From Candidatus Ornithomonoglobus merdipullorum (GTDB taxonomy: Bacteria; Bacillota; Clostridia; UBA1381): 52,088 nt of DNA. Below are positions 34,284 through 43,569 of this stretch, piece by piece. The stretch spans positions 1 through 52,088 of the forward strand of contig DVNB01000046.1 in assembly GCA_018714695.1 (NCBI GenBank), written 5' to 3'. The notes below the pieces were generated by a model. It worked only from the letters and a program-made list of their open reading frames with translations, searched no databases and was not told the DNA's origin. The translations under genes were made by a program, and so were the position numbers. Positions within the stretch are counted from its first letter, which is position 1. Each line of letters begins with the position of its first letter.

Positions 34284-35289
34284 TGTCATTCTCCTCCATC
34301 ACATCATATTTAATCTTTTCCGCTATGCAGTTTATAACGTCCGTCGATACGAACCTTTCAGCCTGCCTTATGGCGCTGAACACCGCAAGAGCATCGGACG
34401 AGCCGTGCCCCTTTATAACGGGCCGTTTTGTGCCCAGCAGCGGCGCTCCGCCGTATTCGCGGTAATCCATCATCTTCTTGAAGTCCTTTACGCCGTCCAT
34501 AACGAACAGCGCGCCGATCTTCGTCTTTAAATTCTTCGTAAATAGCTGCTTTACCATCGAGCCTATAACATGTCCCATACCCTCGACAGTCTTTAATATG
34601 ACATTTCCGACAAAGCCGTCGCATACCATAACGTCAGCCGTGCCTTCCATAACGTCTCTGCCCTCGATATTTCCTATAAAATCAAACGGAGCCTTTTTCA
34701 TTAACGGATATGTCTTTTTCGTGAGCTCATCGCCCTTTCCTTCCTCCTCACCGTTCGATATTATACCGACAGTCGGTGATGACAAGCCGTGGACGTTTTC
34801 CATATAGACGCTTCCCATTATGCCGAACTGGACAAGATTTTCCGGCTTGCAGTTTGTGTTTGCACCGGCATCTATCAGGATCTTCGGACCCTTTGCCGTG
34901 GGAAGTATCGTCGCAAGCGCCGGTCTTATTATACCCTTTATCCTGCCGACGATCAGCAATCCCGCGGAGAGCAGCGCTCCGGTGTTGCCCATCGAAAGCA
35001 TGGCATCGCCCTCGCCTCTTTTGAGCATCCCTGCCGCCACAACGACCGATGCACCCTTTTTCTTGCGCACCGCCTTTGCAGGCTCCTCATGATTCGAGAT
35101 AACCTCGGGCGCGTGAGCGATCGTTATCCGTTCTTTAGTATATTTGTACTTTGCAAGCTCTTTCTCTATAACAGGAGTATCCCCGACGAGCACGATATCT
35201 ATTCCAAGCTCATCTACCGCCCGTGCCGCCGCCTCTACCGGCGCCTGCGGAGCATGGTCGCCTCCCATTGCGTCAATAATGATCTTCAT
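34276..35289 (-). CDS. plsX: Phosphate acyltransferase PlsX
   Basis: Makes acyl-phosphate from acyl-ACP for PlsY, linking fatty acid to phospholipid synthesis. 337 residues. It begins with the hallmark MKIIIDAMGGDHAPQA; SMGNTGALLSAGL, LIDAGANTNCKPENL, NIEGRDVMEGTADVMVCDGFVGNV and GHGSSDALAV are all as expected. It sits 12 nt after fapR and overlaps fabH, which is the conserved fapR-plsX order of Bacillota. Confidence 0.97.
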   Translation of the reverse strand: MKIIIDAMGGDHAPQAPVEAAARAVDELGIDIVLVGDTPVIEKELAKYKYTKERITIAHAPEVISNHEEPAKAVRKKKGASVVVAAGMLKRGEGDAMLSMGNTGALLSAGLLIVGRIKGIIRPALATILPTAKGPKILIDAGANTNCKPENLVQFGIMGSVYMENVHGLSSPTVGIISNGEEEGKGDELTKKTYPLMKKAPFDFIGNIEGRDVMEGTADVMVCDGFVGNVILKTVEGMGHVIGSMVKQLFTKNLKTKIGALFVMDGVKDFKKMMDYREYGGAPLLGTKRPVIKGHGSSDALAVFSAIRQAERFVSTDVINCIAEKIKYDVMEENDNA

Positions 35290-35301
35290 TCAACATCTAC
35301 C

Positions 35302-35847
35302 TCAATCTAAACAGTCATGAACCTCAAGGTTGAATTTACCGCGGAACACCTCGCGCATATCCGCGTTTATAAAAACGTGCACGATGTATTCCCTGTCCTT
35401 CTCCCGTATCACCTTCGACTTTGCAACAAGCTTGTCTCCGGCATGTACCTCGGACGTGTATTTAACATTCGCTATCTTCACAAGCGCCGCACGCGCATTG
35501 ATGACGCTGAGCGCCAGATTTTCGGCAAACGCGTATATGCACTGACCCTTCACTATGTTCGTGCTCTTAAAGGTCATAGACGCGTCCGTTTCAAGCACCG
35601 ATATGCCGTTTTCGTAAAGCTTCAGATCGAGAAGCTCCCCCTTTGCGGCACTTCCTCCTAGCTCGCTCTCGGCTGCCGATTTCACTCTTTCTCTGTACTC
35701 TGAGATCCCCAGCTCCGCGCGGTCGTTCCTTATAGTCGAAACGCTCACGCCGCACTTTTTCGCAAGCTCCTCATCCTTCAGGAAGGGATTCTCATCAAGC
35801 AACGATATAATAAAATCATGGCGCGTTTTCTTTATTGTACTGCGCAT
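35302..35847 (-). CDS. fapR: Fatty acid and phospholipid synthesis regulator FapR
   Basis: A malonyl-CoA-responsive repressor of lipid synthesis genes. 181 residues. The N-terminal DeoR-like helix-turn-helix (NPFLKDEELAKKCGVSVSTIRNDRAELGI) is followed by a hotdog-fold effector domain (about 70-180, with ASMTFKSTNIVKGQCIYAFAENLA, DKLVAKSKVI and EYIVHVFI). It is the first gene of the operon. A FapR-type operator overlaps the start of its own transcript (35904-35920), so autoregulation of the whole fab operon is expected: repression is relieved when malonyl-CoA rises, as shown in B. subtilis. Confidence 0.94.
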   Translation of the reverse strand: MRSTIKKTRHDFIISLLDENPFLKDEELAKKCGVSVSTIRNDRAELGISEYRERVKSAAESELGGSAAKGELLDLKLYENGISVLETDASMTFKSTNIVKGQCIYAFAENLALSVINARAALVKIANVKYTSEVHAGDKLVAKSKVIREKDREYIVHVFINADMREVFRGKFNLEVHDCLD

Positions 35848-35903
35848 CCGCCTTCCCTCCTTGACGAAATTCCGCGAGATAGGGCTCCCGCCGTCGTTTA
35901 TTG

Positions 35904-35920
35904 TTAGTACCTGCTACCAA
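35904..35920. promoter_or_regulatory. FapR operator
   Basis: TTAGTACCTGCTACCAA is a 17-bp imperfect palindrome (TTAGTA / TACCAA arms, one mismatch) closely resembling the known FapR box of Bacillus and Staphylococcus. It lies directly downstream of the predicted transcription start, a position suited to repression. Confidence 0.8.
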
Positions 35921-35933
35921 CTACTATAAAACA

Positions 35934-35962
35934 ATTATAAACTATAAAGACGGATATTGCAA
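35934..35962 (-). promoter_or_regulatory. Promoter of the fapR-plsX-fab operon
   Basis: On the minus strand: TTGCAA (35957-35962), a 17-bp spacer and TATAAT (35934-35939). The leader to the fapR ATG is about 80 nt. The 234-bp gap up to 36081 is otherwise AT-rich with no further gene. Confidence 0.82.
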
Positions 35963-36081
35963 GATATTCTTAACGGTTTTCTCAAATACTGTTGTTTTAA
36001 ACAAATACTTTAGATTTTTTTGGTTATTATCACGGTAATATACACAAGCTGAGCATCGCAGAATCGGTTCGAATGATCCAT

Positions 36082-38640
36082 TTACCTTGGGGACGAAAGA
36101 TACCTTCGTATCTCATCTTCCGTATCCTCAACCTCTTTTTCGAACTCCGCCGCGCTCACCCTCACCGCTCCTGCTCCCAGGATTATGAGCTGCTCAAGAT
36201 TATCCGAGGTAGCTACACGCACCCTGTGCTTTCTGCCAAGCTCGTGCGTCACCTTTTCAATGTACATATCCGCCGTCTCCGCCTCCTTTGTGTAGACGAC
36301 GGATATCCCGTGTATGTTCTCGACCTCGCCGGGATTCCCCTTGACCTTATAGGCGTCAAACACCAATATAAGCTCGCACTGGGTAAAGCCGCGGTAATTA
36401 GCCATCCTGTTTATAAGAAGCTCTCTTGCGAGATCAAGGCTTTCCTCCGCCGCTTTTTTGAGCTCATCCCATGCGAAAATGATATTATAACCGTCCACCA
36501 GCACGTAGAGCGGTCCCTGAGGCAGCGGTCTTGACTTATACTTTGGCTTTGCCGCCGCGCGCCTCACGACCGGTGATGAGCTGCTTCTTCTTTTGACAGG
36601 ACCGTATGTCTTTTCGAATATGCGCATAAGCTCGTCATCGTCCGCTACCCGGCTTATATACTCCGAAACGCGCGTCTCACCGGTCTCCTCATCATTTTCA
36701 CCCACACCATTTTCAACATGGGCATAGTCTCCGACCTCGTCCCATTTTACCAGAAAACCGGAGCCGTGCGCACAGAATACGGAATCTGCCGGATTCTCTA
36801 TGTCGCCGTCGCAGTCGTATCCGATATCGGCTATCACCTCATCGGCATTATGACATTCCCGATAGCCGAGAAGCGTTGTGAAAAGTCTTCCCCTGCCGCG
36901 CGTATAATTTGTAAGCTCCGTATGATAGTCACGCATCTCCGACACCGGCACGCTTCCCGTCATAACCGATATTTCGCCCGCAGTGTGCGGCGCCTCAAAC
37001 TCACCGCCCATATTTTTTATATCGGTCATAGCCCTTCCTATGTTCTCCTGCGGCACCTCGAGCCTGAATTTATACCACGGCTCAAGCAAGATGCTCTTTG
37101 CGGATCTCAGCCCCTGCCTTACCGCCCTGTATGTCGCCTGACGGAAATCGCCGCCCTCCGTATGCTTCTTATGCGCCCGCCCGGCTATAAGCGTTATCTT
37201 CATGTCGGTTATGGGCGAGCCGGTAAGCACACCGATATGTGTTTTTTCTTTAAGATGGGTCAGAACAAGTCTCTGCCAGTTTTTGTCGAGCATCCCTTCC
37301 GGACAGTCGGTCTCAAATATCAGCCCTTCGCCTCTTTGAAGCGGCTCAAGCATCAGATGCACCTCGGCATAATGACGGAGCGGCTCGAAATGACCGATCC
37401 CGACAACGGGCTCGGCTATAGTCTCCCTGTAGGATATGCTGCCGCGTCCAAACTCGACGCGCATCCCGAACCGTTCAAAAATTATGCGTCTGAGGACCTC
37501 TATCTGGACCTCACCCATGAGCTGGATGTGTATCTCCTTTAAGTGCTCGTTCCATATGATATGCAGCTGCGGCTCTTCCTCCTCGATCCTTCTGAGCTCG
37601 GACAGCGCCGTGTGCACGTCCGTCTTTCCGTCAAGCTCGACACGGTAGGTCAGCACAGGCTCAAGAACGGGTATGTCCGAATCCGGCTCACAGCCCAAGC
37701 CCTCTCCGGGATATGTCTTTGTAAGCCCGGAAACGGCACAAACCATCCCCGGCAGCGCCTCGTCGACCGACCGCGCCTTTTCTCCGGAATAGATACGTAT
37801 CCTGTCCGCCTTTTCCGACCATTCCTCACCGCCTCGCTCCCTGCCGTCTATCCTGTCTCTTACGCGCAGCGAGCCGCCTGTGATCTTCATATGCGTGAGT
37901 CTTTTTCCCTGCTCATCCTCCGAGATCTTGAATACCTTCGCACCGAAAGTCTTAGGATAAACCTTCTTTAAGGTGTATCTGTCAAGCGCGTCAAGGAATT
38001 CGTCGATCCCTTCAAGCTTCAGCGCCGAACCGAAAAAGCACGGAAAAAGAGTCCTCGCAGATATCGCCTCCGAAAGAGCCTCGTCCGAAACGGAATCATC
38101 CGATAGCGCCTCCTCCATAAGGCGCTCAGAGCACAGCGCGCATTCCTCGGCAAAGCCATCGCTGTTCCTGCCGCCGAAATCGACACAGCCGTCACCCAGA
38201 CGTTTTTTTAGCTCGTCCATCAGCTCCGCCTGCTCAAATGCCGATATATCCATCTTATTTACAAATACAAACGCCGGCACCTCATAGCGTTTAAGCAGCT
38301 CCCACAGCGTTTCCGTATGGCTCTGAACGCCGTCGGTACCGCTTATGACGAGCACAGCATAGTCGAGGACCTGGAGCGTCCGCTCCGCCTCGGTCGAAAA
38401 ATCTATGTGACCCGGAGTGTCAAGCAGCGTTATTTCCGTTTCACCCGCCGTAAGCTCCGCCTGCTTTGAAAATATGGTTATGCCCTTTTCACGCTCGATC
38501 TCGTTGGTATCAAGAAAGGCATCGCCGTGATCCACCCTGCCGAGTCTCCGTATCTCGCCCGAGCGGAAAAGCATCGCCTCCGAGAGCGTCGTCTTTCCCG
38601 AGTCTACATGGGCGAGAATACCTATAACAAGTCGTTTCAT
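36082..38640 (-). CDS. TetM/EF-G-like translational GTPase fused to a C-terminal NYN (YacP/Rae1-like) nuclease domain
   Basis: 852 residues. The first 620 or so are a full ribosomal-protection-type GTPase: G1 GILAHVDSGKTTLSE, G2 region with RGITIFSKQ-like sequence, G3 DTPGHIDF, G4 NKMD. EF-G domains III-V and the TetM-family block GSGFLVKWDEVGDYAHV follow. After a basic Ser/Lys/Arg linker, residues 711-852 are a NYN/PIN-like domain: LYVLVDGYNII, LILVFDAYKV, YTKEAETADMYIE, ATSDNLEQLIILG. This matches the YacP family; B. subtilis YacP is Rae1, which cuts mRNA in the ribosomal A site. The TetM half also acts at the A site, so the fusion is coherent. Start at 38640 (MKRLVIGILAHVDSGKT) fits the family; an in-frame extension to 38694 overlaps polC. 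Located 50 nt after polC, in a chromosomal setting, so it is more likely a translation factor than an acquired resistance gene. Confidence 0.85.
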   Translation of the reverse strand: MKRLVIGILAHVDSGKTTLSEAMLFRSGEIRRLGRVDHGDAFLDTNEIEREKGITIFSKQAELTAGETEITLLDTPGHIDFSTEAERTLQVLDYAVLVISGTDGVQSHTETLWELLKRYEVPAFVFVNKMDISAFEQAELMDELKKRLGDGCVDFGGRNSDGFAEECALCSERLMEEALSDDSVSDEALSEAISARTLFPCFFGSALKLEGIDEFLDALDRYTLKKVYPKTFGAKVFKISEDEQGKRLTHMKITGGSLRVRDRIDGRERGGEEWSEKADRIRIYSGEKARSVDEALPGMVCAVSGLTKTYPGEGLGCEPDSDIPVLEPVLTYRVELDGKTDVHTALSELRRIEEEEPQLHIIWNEHLKEIHIQLMGEVQIEVLRRIIFERFGMRVEFGRGSISYRETIAEPVVGIGHFEPLRHYAEVHLMLEPLQRGEGLIFETDCPEGMLDKNWQRLVLTHLKEKTHIGVLTGSPITDMKITLIAGRAHKKHTEGGDFRQATYRAVRQGLRSAKSILLEPWYKFRLEVPQENIGRAMTDIKNMGGEFEAPHTAGEISVMTGSVPVSEMRDYHTELTNYTRGRGRLFTTLLGYRECHNADEVIADIGYDCDGDIENPADSVFCAHGSGFLVKWDEVGDYAHVENGVGENDEETGETRVSEYISRVADDDELMRIFEKTYGPVKRRSSSSPVVRRAAAKPKYKSRPLPQGPLYVLVDGYNIIFAWDELKKAAEESLDLARELLINRMANYRGFTQCELILVFDAYKVKGNPGEVENIHGISVVYTKEAETADMYIEKVTHELGRKHRVRVATSDNLEQLIILGAGAVRVSAAEFEKEVEDTEDEIRRYLSSPR

Positions 38641-38690
38641 TGTGCGATGATCAATCCTTTCCTTTGCCTTCCGTGTGATCTGCTGCCGTG

Positions 38691-41600
38691 TCAAAGCTCG
38701 AACAGACTCACCTGTGTCGATTCGGGCATCCCCTCTAAGCAGCCGCTGTTCTCAAGTATCTCAAGCACGCTTTTTGTAGCGCCTGTCCTCAGTCTCAGCT
38801 CCTCGATATTCCTAAACTCGCCCTTTTCACGCTCGTTCATTATCGCGATAGCCACATTCTCTCCGAGTCCCGGGAGCGCATTCAACGGCGGACGCAGTCC
38901 TTCGGGAGTTATCATAAATTTCGTCGCGTGCGACTCGTAGAGATCCACATCTGTAAATCCGAACCCACGCGAATACATCTCTATGCATATCTCAAGTATC
39001 GGAATGAGGTTGTCCTCCTTCGGCTGTGCCGTTCCGTCCTTCTTTCTTCTGTTTATTTCCGCAAGCGCTTCGCGCGCCACATCTATACCCCGCGCCATCA
39101 GCGAGGTGTCGAAATCATCCGCGCGCACCGTGAAATACGATGCGTAAAACGCCTCCGGATAATGCACCTTGAACCACGCGATACGGAACGCCATCGTAAC
39201 ATACGCCACAGCGTGCGCCTTCGGGAACATGTATTTTATCTTCTTGCACGAGTCTATATACCACTCAGGTACGTTCGCCGCCCGCATCGCTTCCTCGTCC
39301 TCGGGCTTTAATCCCTTTCCCTTACGGACGCTCTCCATTATTTTGAACGAGTGTCCCGCCTCGACTCCCGCGGCGATCAGATATATCATTATATCGTCAC
39401 GCGCGCATATCGAATGCGACAGGTCACAGAGTCCTGCGCGGATGAGCTCCTGCGCGTTGCCGAGCCATACGTCCGTTCCGTGCGAAAGACCGGATATACG
39501 CACAAGCTCCGAGAACGTCTTTGGCTTCGTATCCTCAAGCATCTGTCTTACGAATTTCGTTCCGAACTCCGGTATCCCGTATGTCCCGAGCGGAGTACCT
39601 ATATCCGCCCCCTCGGCAAGCTTTAACGCCTTGTTCGATGTGAACAGACTTATGGTCTCCTTGTCGTCGAGCGGTATCTTCTTCGCGTCCACCCCGGTCA
39701 GATCCTCAAGCATCCTTATGACGGTAGGATCGTCGTGCCCGAGCTCGTCGAGCTTCAATAGATTCGCATCTATCGAGTGATAGTCAAAATGCGTTGTAAA
39801 TATAGTTGAATGCACGTCATCCGCCGGATGCTGGACAGGGCAGAATTCATGGATATTATTCGTGTACGGCACAACTATTATTCCGCCCGGATGCTGACCC
39901 GAGGTCCGTTTCACGCCCTCGCAGCCCTTCGCGAGCCGTTTCATCTCGGCATTGCGCATCGTTATGCCATGCTCCTCACAGTATTTTTTCACGTAACCGA
40001 ACGCCGTCTTTTCAGCGACCGTGCCGATCGTTCCCGCTCTGAAAACGAACCCCTCGCCGAAAAACGTCTCTGTATATTTATGGATCACAGGCTGATATTC
40101 TCCCGAAAAGTTCAGGTCTATATCCGGCTCCTTGTCGCCGTTAAAGCCCAGGAACGTCTCAAACGGTATATCATGTCCGTCCTTCTTATACTGTGTACCG
40201 CATTTCGGGCACACCTTATCCGGCAGGTCACAGCCGGACTGACCTATATCGCTCGGGCAGAATTCTATATTCTTGCAGTTCGGACAGATGTAATGCGCCG
40301 GGAGCGAATTTACCTCTGTGATATCCGAGAGAAACGCCACAAATGACGATCCTACCGAGCCTCGTGAGCCGACAAGATAGCCGTCGCTCAAAGACTTTCT
40401 TACGAGCTCCTGAGCTATCCTGTACATTACCGAGAATCCGTTCGTTATGATGGAGTGCAGCTCCTTGTCGAGCCTCTCCTGCACCTCCTTCGGCAGCGGC
40501 GAGCCGTAGATCTCCTCGGCACGCCTTAAAGAGTCGTTCCTTATACCCTCCACCGCGCCTTCTACGACAGGCGGGCATTTTTTCTTCGGTATAGGACGCA
40601 CATTGCCGACCATATCGGCTATTAGGTTCGTATTGGTCACAACCACCTCATACGCCTTTTCCTCGCCGAGATACGAGAACTCCTTAAGCATCTCATTCGT
40701 GGTGCGGAAATACAGCGGCGGCTGATCCTCGGCATCTTTAAATCCCTTGAAGCTCATGAGTATCTTCCTGTAATCGGCGCCCTCCATATCCAGAAAATGT
40801 ACGTCGCAGGTGGCGCATACCGGTTTCCCCGTTTTTTCACCTATACGGACTATTATCCTGTTCAAGTCCCGCAGGTCATCGTCCGTGTTTATATCGGGAT
40901 GCTTGTCGCTCCCCTTCATGTAAGCATTGTTGCCTATCGGCTGTATCTCCAAATAGTCGTAAAAATCCGCTATCTCCATGAGCTCCTCATCTGAAGCTCC
41001 CTCTGCCGCAGACGAAAACAGCTCGCCCGCCTCACACGCAGAACCGATTATTATACCTTCGCGTTTCTGCATAAGCAGCGTTTTCGGTATCCTCGGAGTT
41101 CTGTTGAAATATTTGAGGTGTGATTCACTGACCATCTCATATATATTCCTTATTCCCTCCTCATTCTTTGCGAGAAGTATTATATGAAACGCTTGCGTTT
41201 TCACGGCTGCCTTTCTCGTGTCATAGATCGCATTGTATTCGGCAAGCTCACGCCTTCCGTTTGCATTCTGCTCCTCAAGCATCTTCACAAACGCGCTTGC
41301 AGTCGCCTCCGCGTCATCGACAGCACGGTGATGATGCATAAGTATTACTCCGAGATGACCACAGATGGTCTCAAGTCTGTGATTTGAGAGCTTCGGATAA
41401 ATGCAGCGCGCAAGAATGAGTGTGTCAAGATACGGCAGATCGAATGATCTGCCGCACTCGCGCGCTTTGCGTTTCATAAAACCCATATCGAACGTTGCGT
41501 TATGCGCTACCATCACACAGCCGCGGCAGAACTCAATGAATTCATCTATTATCTCCTCAAGCTTTGGAGCGCCCTTTACCATTGAATCCGTTATACTGGT

Positions 41601-42719
41601 AAGCTTGGTTATATTATCCGGGATCGGTTCACACGGATCTATAAATGTCGAAAATCTGTCGGTTATTTCCCCGTTCTCCACCTTTACCGCACCGATCTCG
41701 ATTATCTTGCAGTTTACGTTGCTAAGTCCCGTGGTCTCTATATCGAACACCACAAACGGCGACTCAGTCGTCTCATCGGTCACGTCGTAGGTTATCAGCT
41801 TCGTGTCGTCAACGAGATAGCCTTCCACACCGTATATCACCTTTATTTTCTCGTTATTGTCCGACGCATGCATCGCGTCGGGATACGACTGCACAACTCC
41901 GTGATCGGTTATCGCCACGGCGCTGTGCCCCCAGTAAACTGCGCGGTTTATTATATCCGCGGTGGATGACACTGCATCCATCTGCGACATTTGTGTATGC
42001 ATATGAAGCTCAACACGCTTCTTCTCTGCTGTGTCCTGCCTTACCGGAGGCGCCGGGATGGCCGCCAGATCATTCGCCATTATGACGACTTCCTTGGCGT
42101 AATCGTCATACTTCGCCGTGCCCCTGCACGCCGCGTACATACCGCCCTTTTTGAGCGCCTTTTTTATCGGCGGGAACATATTTTTAAATTTACTGTCGTC
42201 CTCACCCTTGTTCACGAACATTTTCACCGTGATAGATGAAGTCCCGTCAGTCATGTCAAGAGTAACGATATGCATCTCCTTACCCTTTTTTGTAGTTATC
42301 TCTCGTTCGTCGGCATCGAATATCTTTCCTGTCACCGTTACCCTTCCGGAATTTTCATTTATTGATGACATTGCTATTATGTCCTCATCCTTTATAGGCC
42401 TGCCGATGAGCATCTCCTTGGCATTTGCCTTTCCCAGTATCTCAGGTCCGCTCCCGCTCTCCGAGCCCTTGGGAGAGGTATAGAATATGACGTTCTGAGT
42501 TTCGTGCAGATACCGCGGATCGGTTCTCAGCTCCACTCTTATATTACCTACTGCTTTTTTTACCTGATCATAGGCCATTTTTTCTAAAACGTCGCTAAGC
42601 TCGCCCGCAAACTCTACCTCAAGGTTGCGTCGGCTTTTCGATACTATCAGATTTGTCACGTTCAGCCGGTCTACCGAGGCATTGCCGCTGTTTCCGAAAA
42701 CGGTACTGAATTCATACAT
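38691..42719 (-). CDS. polC: DNA polymerase III alpha subunit, PolC type
   Basis: The replicative polymerase of low-GC Gram-positives, with its own proofreading. 1,342 residues, slightly shorter than B. subtilis PolC. The N-terminal region and OB fold (RVTVTGKIFDADEREI, about 126) are followed by a PHP domain start (RVELHMHTQMSQMDA, 236). The inserted DEDDh 3'-5' exonuclease covers about 323-490 (VFDIETTGL, VAHNATFDMGFM, HHRAVDDAEAT), after which PHP resumes. The catalytic core contains a four-Cys zinc motif (YICPNCKNIEFCPSD ... VCPKCGTQ), PDIDLNFSGEYQ with catalytic Asp residues, and TGVDAKKIPLDDKET. It ends with the helix-hairpin-helix region ALPGLGENVA. Starts 48 nt after pnp. Confidence 0.97.
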   Translation of the reverse strand: MYEFSTVFGNSGNASVDRLNVTNLIVSKSRRNLEVEFAGELSDVLEKMAYDQVKKAVGNIRVELRTDPRYLHETQNVIFYTSPKGSESGSGPEILGKANAKEMLIGRPIKDEDIIAMSSINENSGRVTVTGKIFDADEREITTKKGKEMHIVTLDMTDGTSSITVKMFVNKGEDDSKFKNMFPPIKKALKKGGMYAACRGTAKYDDYAKEVVIMANDLAAIPAPPVRQDTAEKKRVELHMHTQMSQMDAVSSTADIINRAVYWGHSAVAITDHGVVQSYPDAMHASDNNEKIKVIYGVEGYLVDDTKLITYDVTDETTESPFVVFDIETTGLSNVNCKIIEIGAVKVENGEITDRFSTFIDPCEPIPDNITKLTSITDSMVKGAPKLEEIIDEFIEFCRGCVMVAHNATFDMGFMKRKARECGRSFDLPYLDTLILARCIYPKLSNHRLETICGHLGVILMHHHRAVDDAEATASAFVKMLEEQNANGRRELAEYNAIYDTRKAAVKTQAFHIILLAKNEEGIRNIYEMVSESHLKYFNRTPRIPKTLLMQKREGIIIGSACEAGELFSSAAEGASDEELMEIADFYDYLEIQPIGNNAYMKGSDKHPDINTDDDLRDLNRIIVRIGEKTGKPVCATCDVHFLDMEGADYRKILMSFKGFKDAEDQPPLYFRTTNEMLKEFSYLGEEKAYEVVVTNTNLIADMVGNVRPIPKKKCPPVVEGAVEGIRNDSLRRAEEIYGSPLPKEVQERLDKELHSIITNGFSVMYRIAQELVRKSLSDGYLVGSRGSVGSSFVAFLSDITEVNSLPAHYICPNCKNIEFCPSDIGQSGCDLPDKVCPKCGTQYKKDGHDIPFETFLGFNGDKEPDIDLNFSGEYQPVIHKYTETFFGEGFVFRAGTIGTVAEKTAFGYVKKYCEEHGITMRNAEMKRLAKGCEGVKRTSGQHPGGIIVVPYTNNIHEFCPVQHPADDVHSTIFTTHFDYHSIDANLLKLDELGHDDPTVIRMLEDLTGVDAKKIPLDDKETISLFTSNKALKLAEGADIGTPLGTYGIPEFGTKFVRQMLEDTKPKTFSELVRISGLSHGTDVWLGNAQELIRAGLCDLSHSICARDDIMIYLIAAGVEAGHSFKIMESVRKGKGLKPEDEEAMRAANVPEWYIDSCKKIKYMFPKAHAVAYVTMAFRIAWFKVHYPEAFYASYFTVRADDFDTSLMARGIDVAREALAEINRRKKDGTAQPKEDNLIPILEICIEMYSRGFGFTDVDLYESHATKFMITPEGLRPPLNALPGLGENVAIAIMNEREKGEFRNIEELRLRTGATKSVLEILENSGCLEGMPESTQVSLFEL

Positions 42720-42767
42720 ATGACAAGATCCTTTCGCTGATATATCTTCCTAAAATAGGAATGATAA

Positions 42768-43568
42768 TTATATACTCTTTATTATTTCCGTCAGAAGACA
42801 GCGAAGGCGTTCACCGCTTTCGCCGGCAGTCTTTTCGACATCATCCGCCGAAACTGCCGCGCCTCCGACTCCGCACGCCATGTTGGTAACACACGAGATC
42901 CCCAGTACCTCCATACCGCAGTGACGTGCGGCTATACATTCAAAAACAGTGGACATTCCCACAAGATCGCCGCCGAGCGCCGCTATTGCGCGTACCTCCG
43001 CGGGCGTCTCATAGGACGGGCCGCTCATATAAAAATAGACTCCTCGCTTCAGCTCTGTCCCAAGCCGTTTGGCGCATTCCTCCGCCTTCCTCCTGAGCTT
43101 CGGTGAATATGCCTCTGACATATCGAAAAACCGCTCTCCGAAGCTTTCATCATTTCTGCCTATAAGCGGGTTTTCTCCCGACAAATTTATATGGTCGCTT
43201 ATAAGCGCTATATCGCCGGGACGCAGCGCCGGCGACACCGCGCCGGCTGCATTGGTCAATACGAGCTTTCTTACACCTGCAAGACGGAGTGCGCGCACAT
43301 AGAACGTCAGCTCCTCCGGAGTGTAGCCCTCATAGCGGTGGAACCTTCCGCACATTATAAATGCCTTGTCCGTTGCGAGCAGCTCACCGCGGTGCGCAGG
43401 CGCGGTCGGCTGCGGAAAGTGAGGTATCTCCGAATACGGCAGCACCGCCGAGACTTCCTCAAAAAGTCTGCCCATTCCCGAGCCCAGCACCAAAGCGATC
43501 TGTCTTTCTCCTCCGCAGCGCTCAGTTATCACATGCGCGGCAGCCTCGTAATCCTCTCTCTTATACAT
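42768..43568 (-). CDS. Purine-nucleoside phosphorylase
   Basis: Splits purine (deoxy)ribonucleosides with phosphate to base and sugar-1-phosphate for salvage. 266 residues, trimeric-type family (PNP I/XapA-like). LVLGSGMGRL (phosphate), APAHRGELL, MCGRFHRYEGY, LTNAAGAVSP, ISDHINLSGENPL, YMSGPSYETPAEVRA, GMSTVFECIAARHCG and SCVTNMACGV are all present. Start at 43568 (MYKREDY) has GGAGG six bases upstream and lies one base after the mscL stop. Confidence 0.94.
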   Translation of the reverse strand: MYKREDYEAAAHVITERCGGERQIALVLGSGMGRLFEEVSAVLPYSEIPHFPQPTAPAHRGELLATDKAFIMCGRFHRYEGYTPEELTFYVRALRLAGVRKLVLTNAAGAVSPALRPGDIALISDHINLSGENPLIGRNDESFGERFFDMSEAYSPKLRRKAEECAKRLGTELKRGVYFYMSGPSYETPAEVRAIAALGGDLVGMSTVFECIAARHCGMEVLGISCVTNMACGVGGAAVSADDVEKTAGESGERLRCLLTEIIKSI

Positions 43569-43569
43569 A

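Noticed and set aside
36082-38640. Acquired tetracycline resistance gene
   Set aside because: The TetM-like half is clear, but the gene sits in the polC operon with no mobile signatures and has a nuclease extension; a housekeeping translation factor is more likely. Resistance is not excluded.
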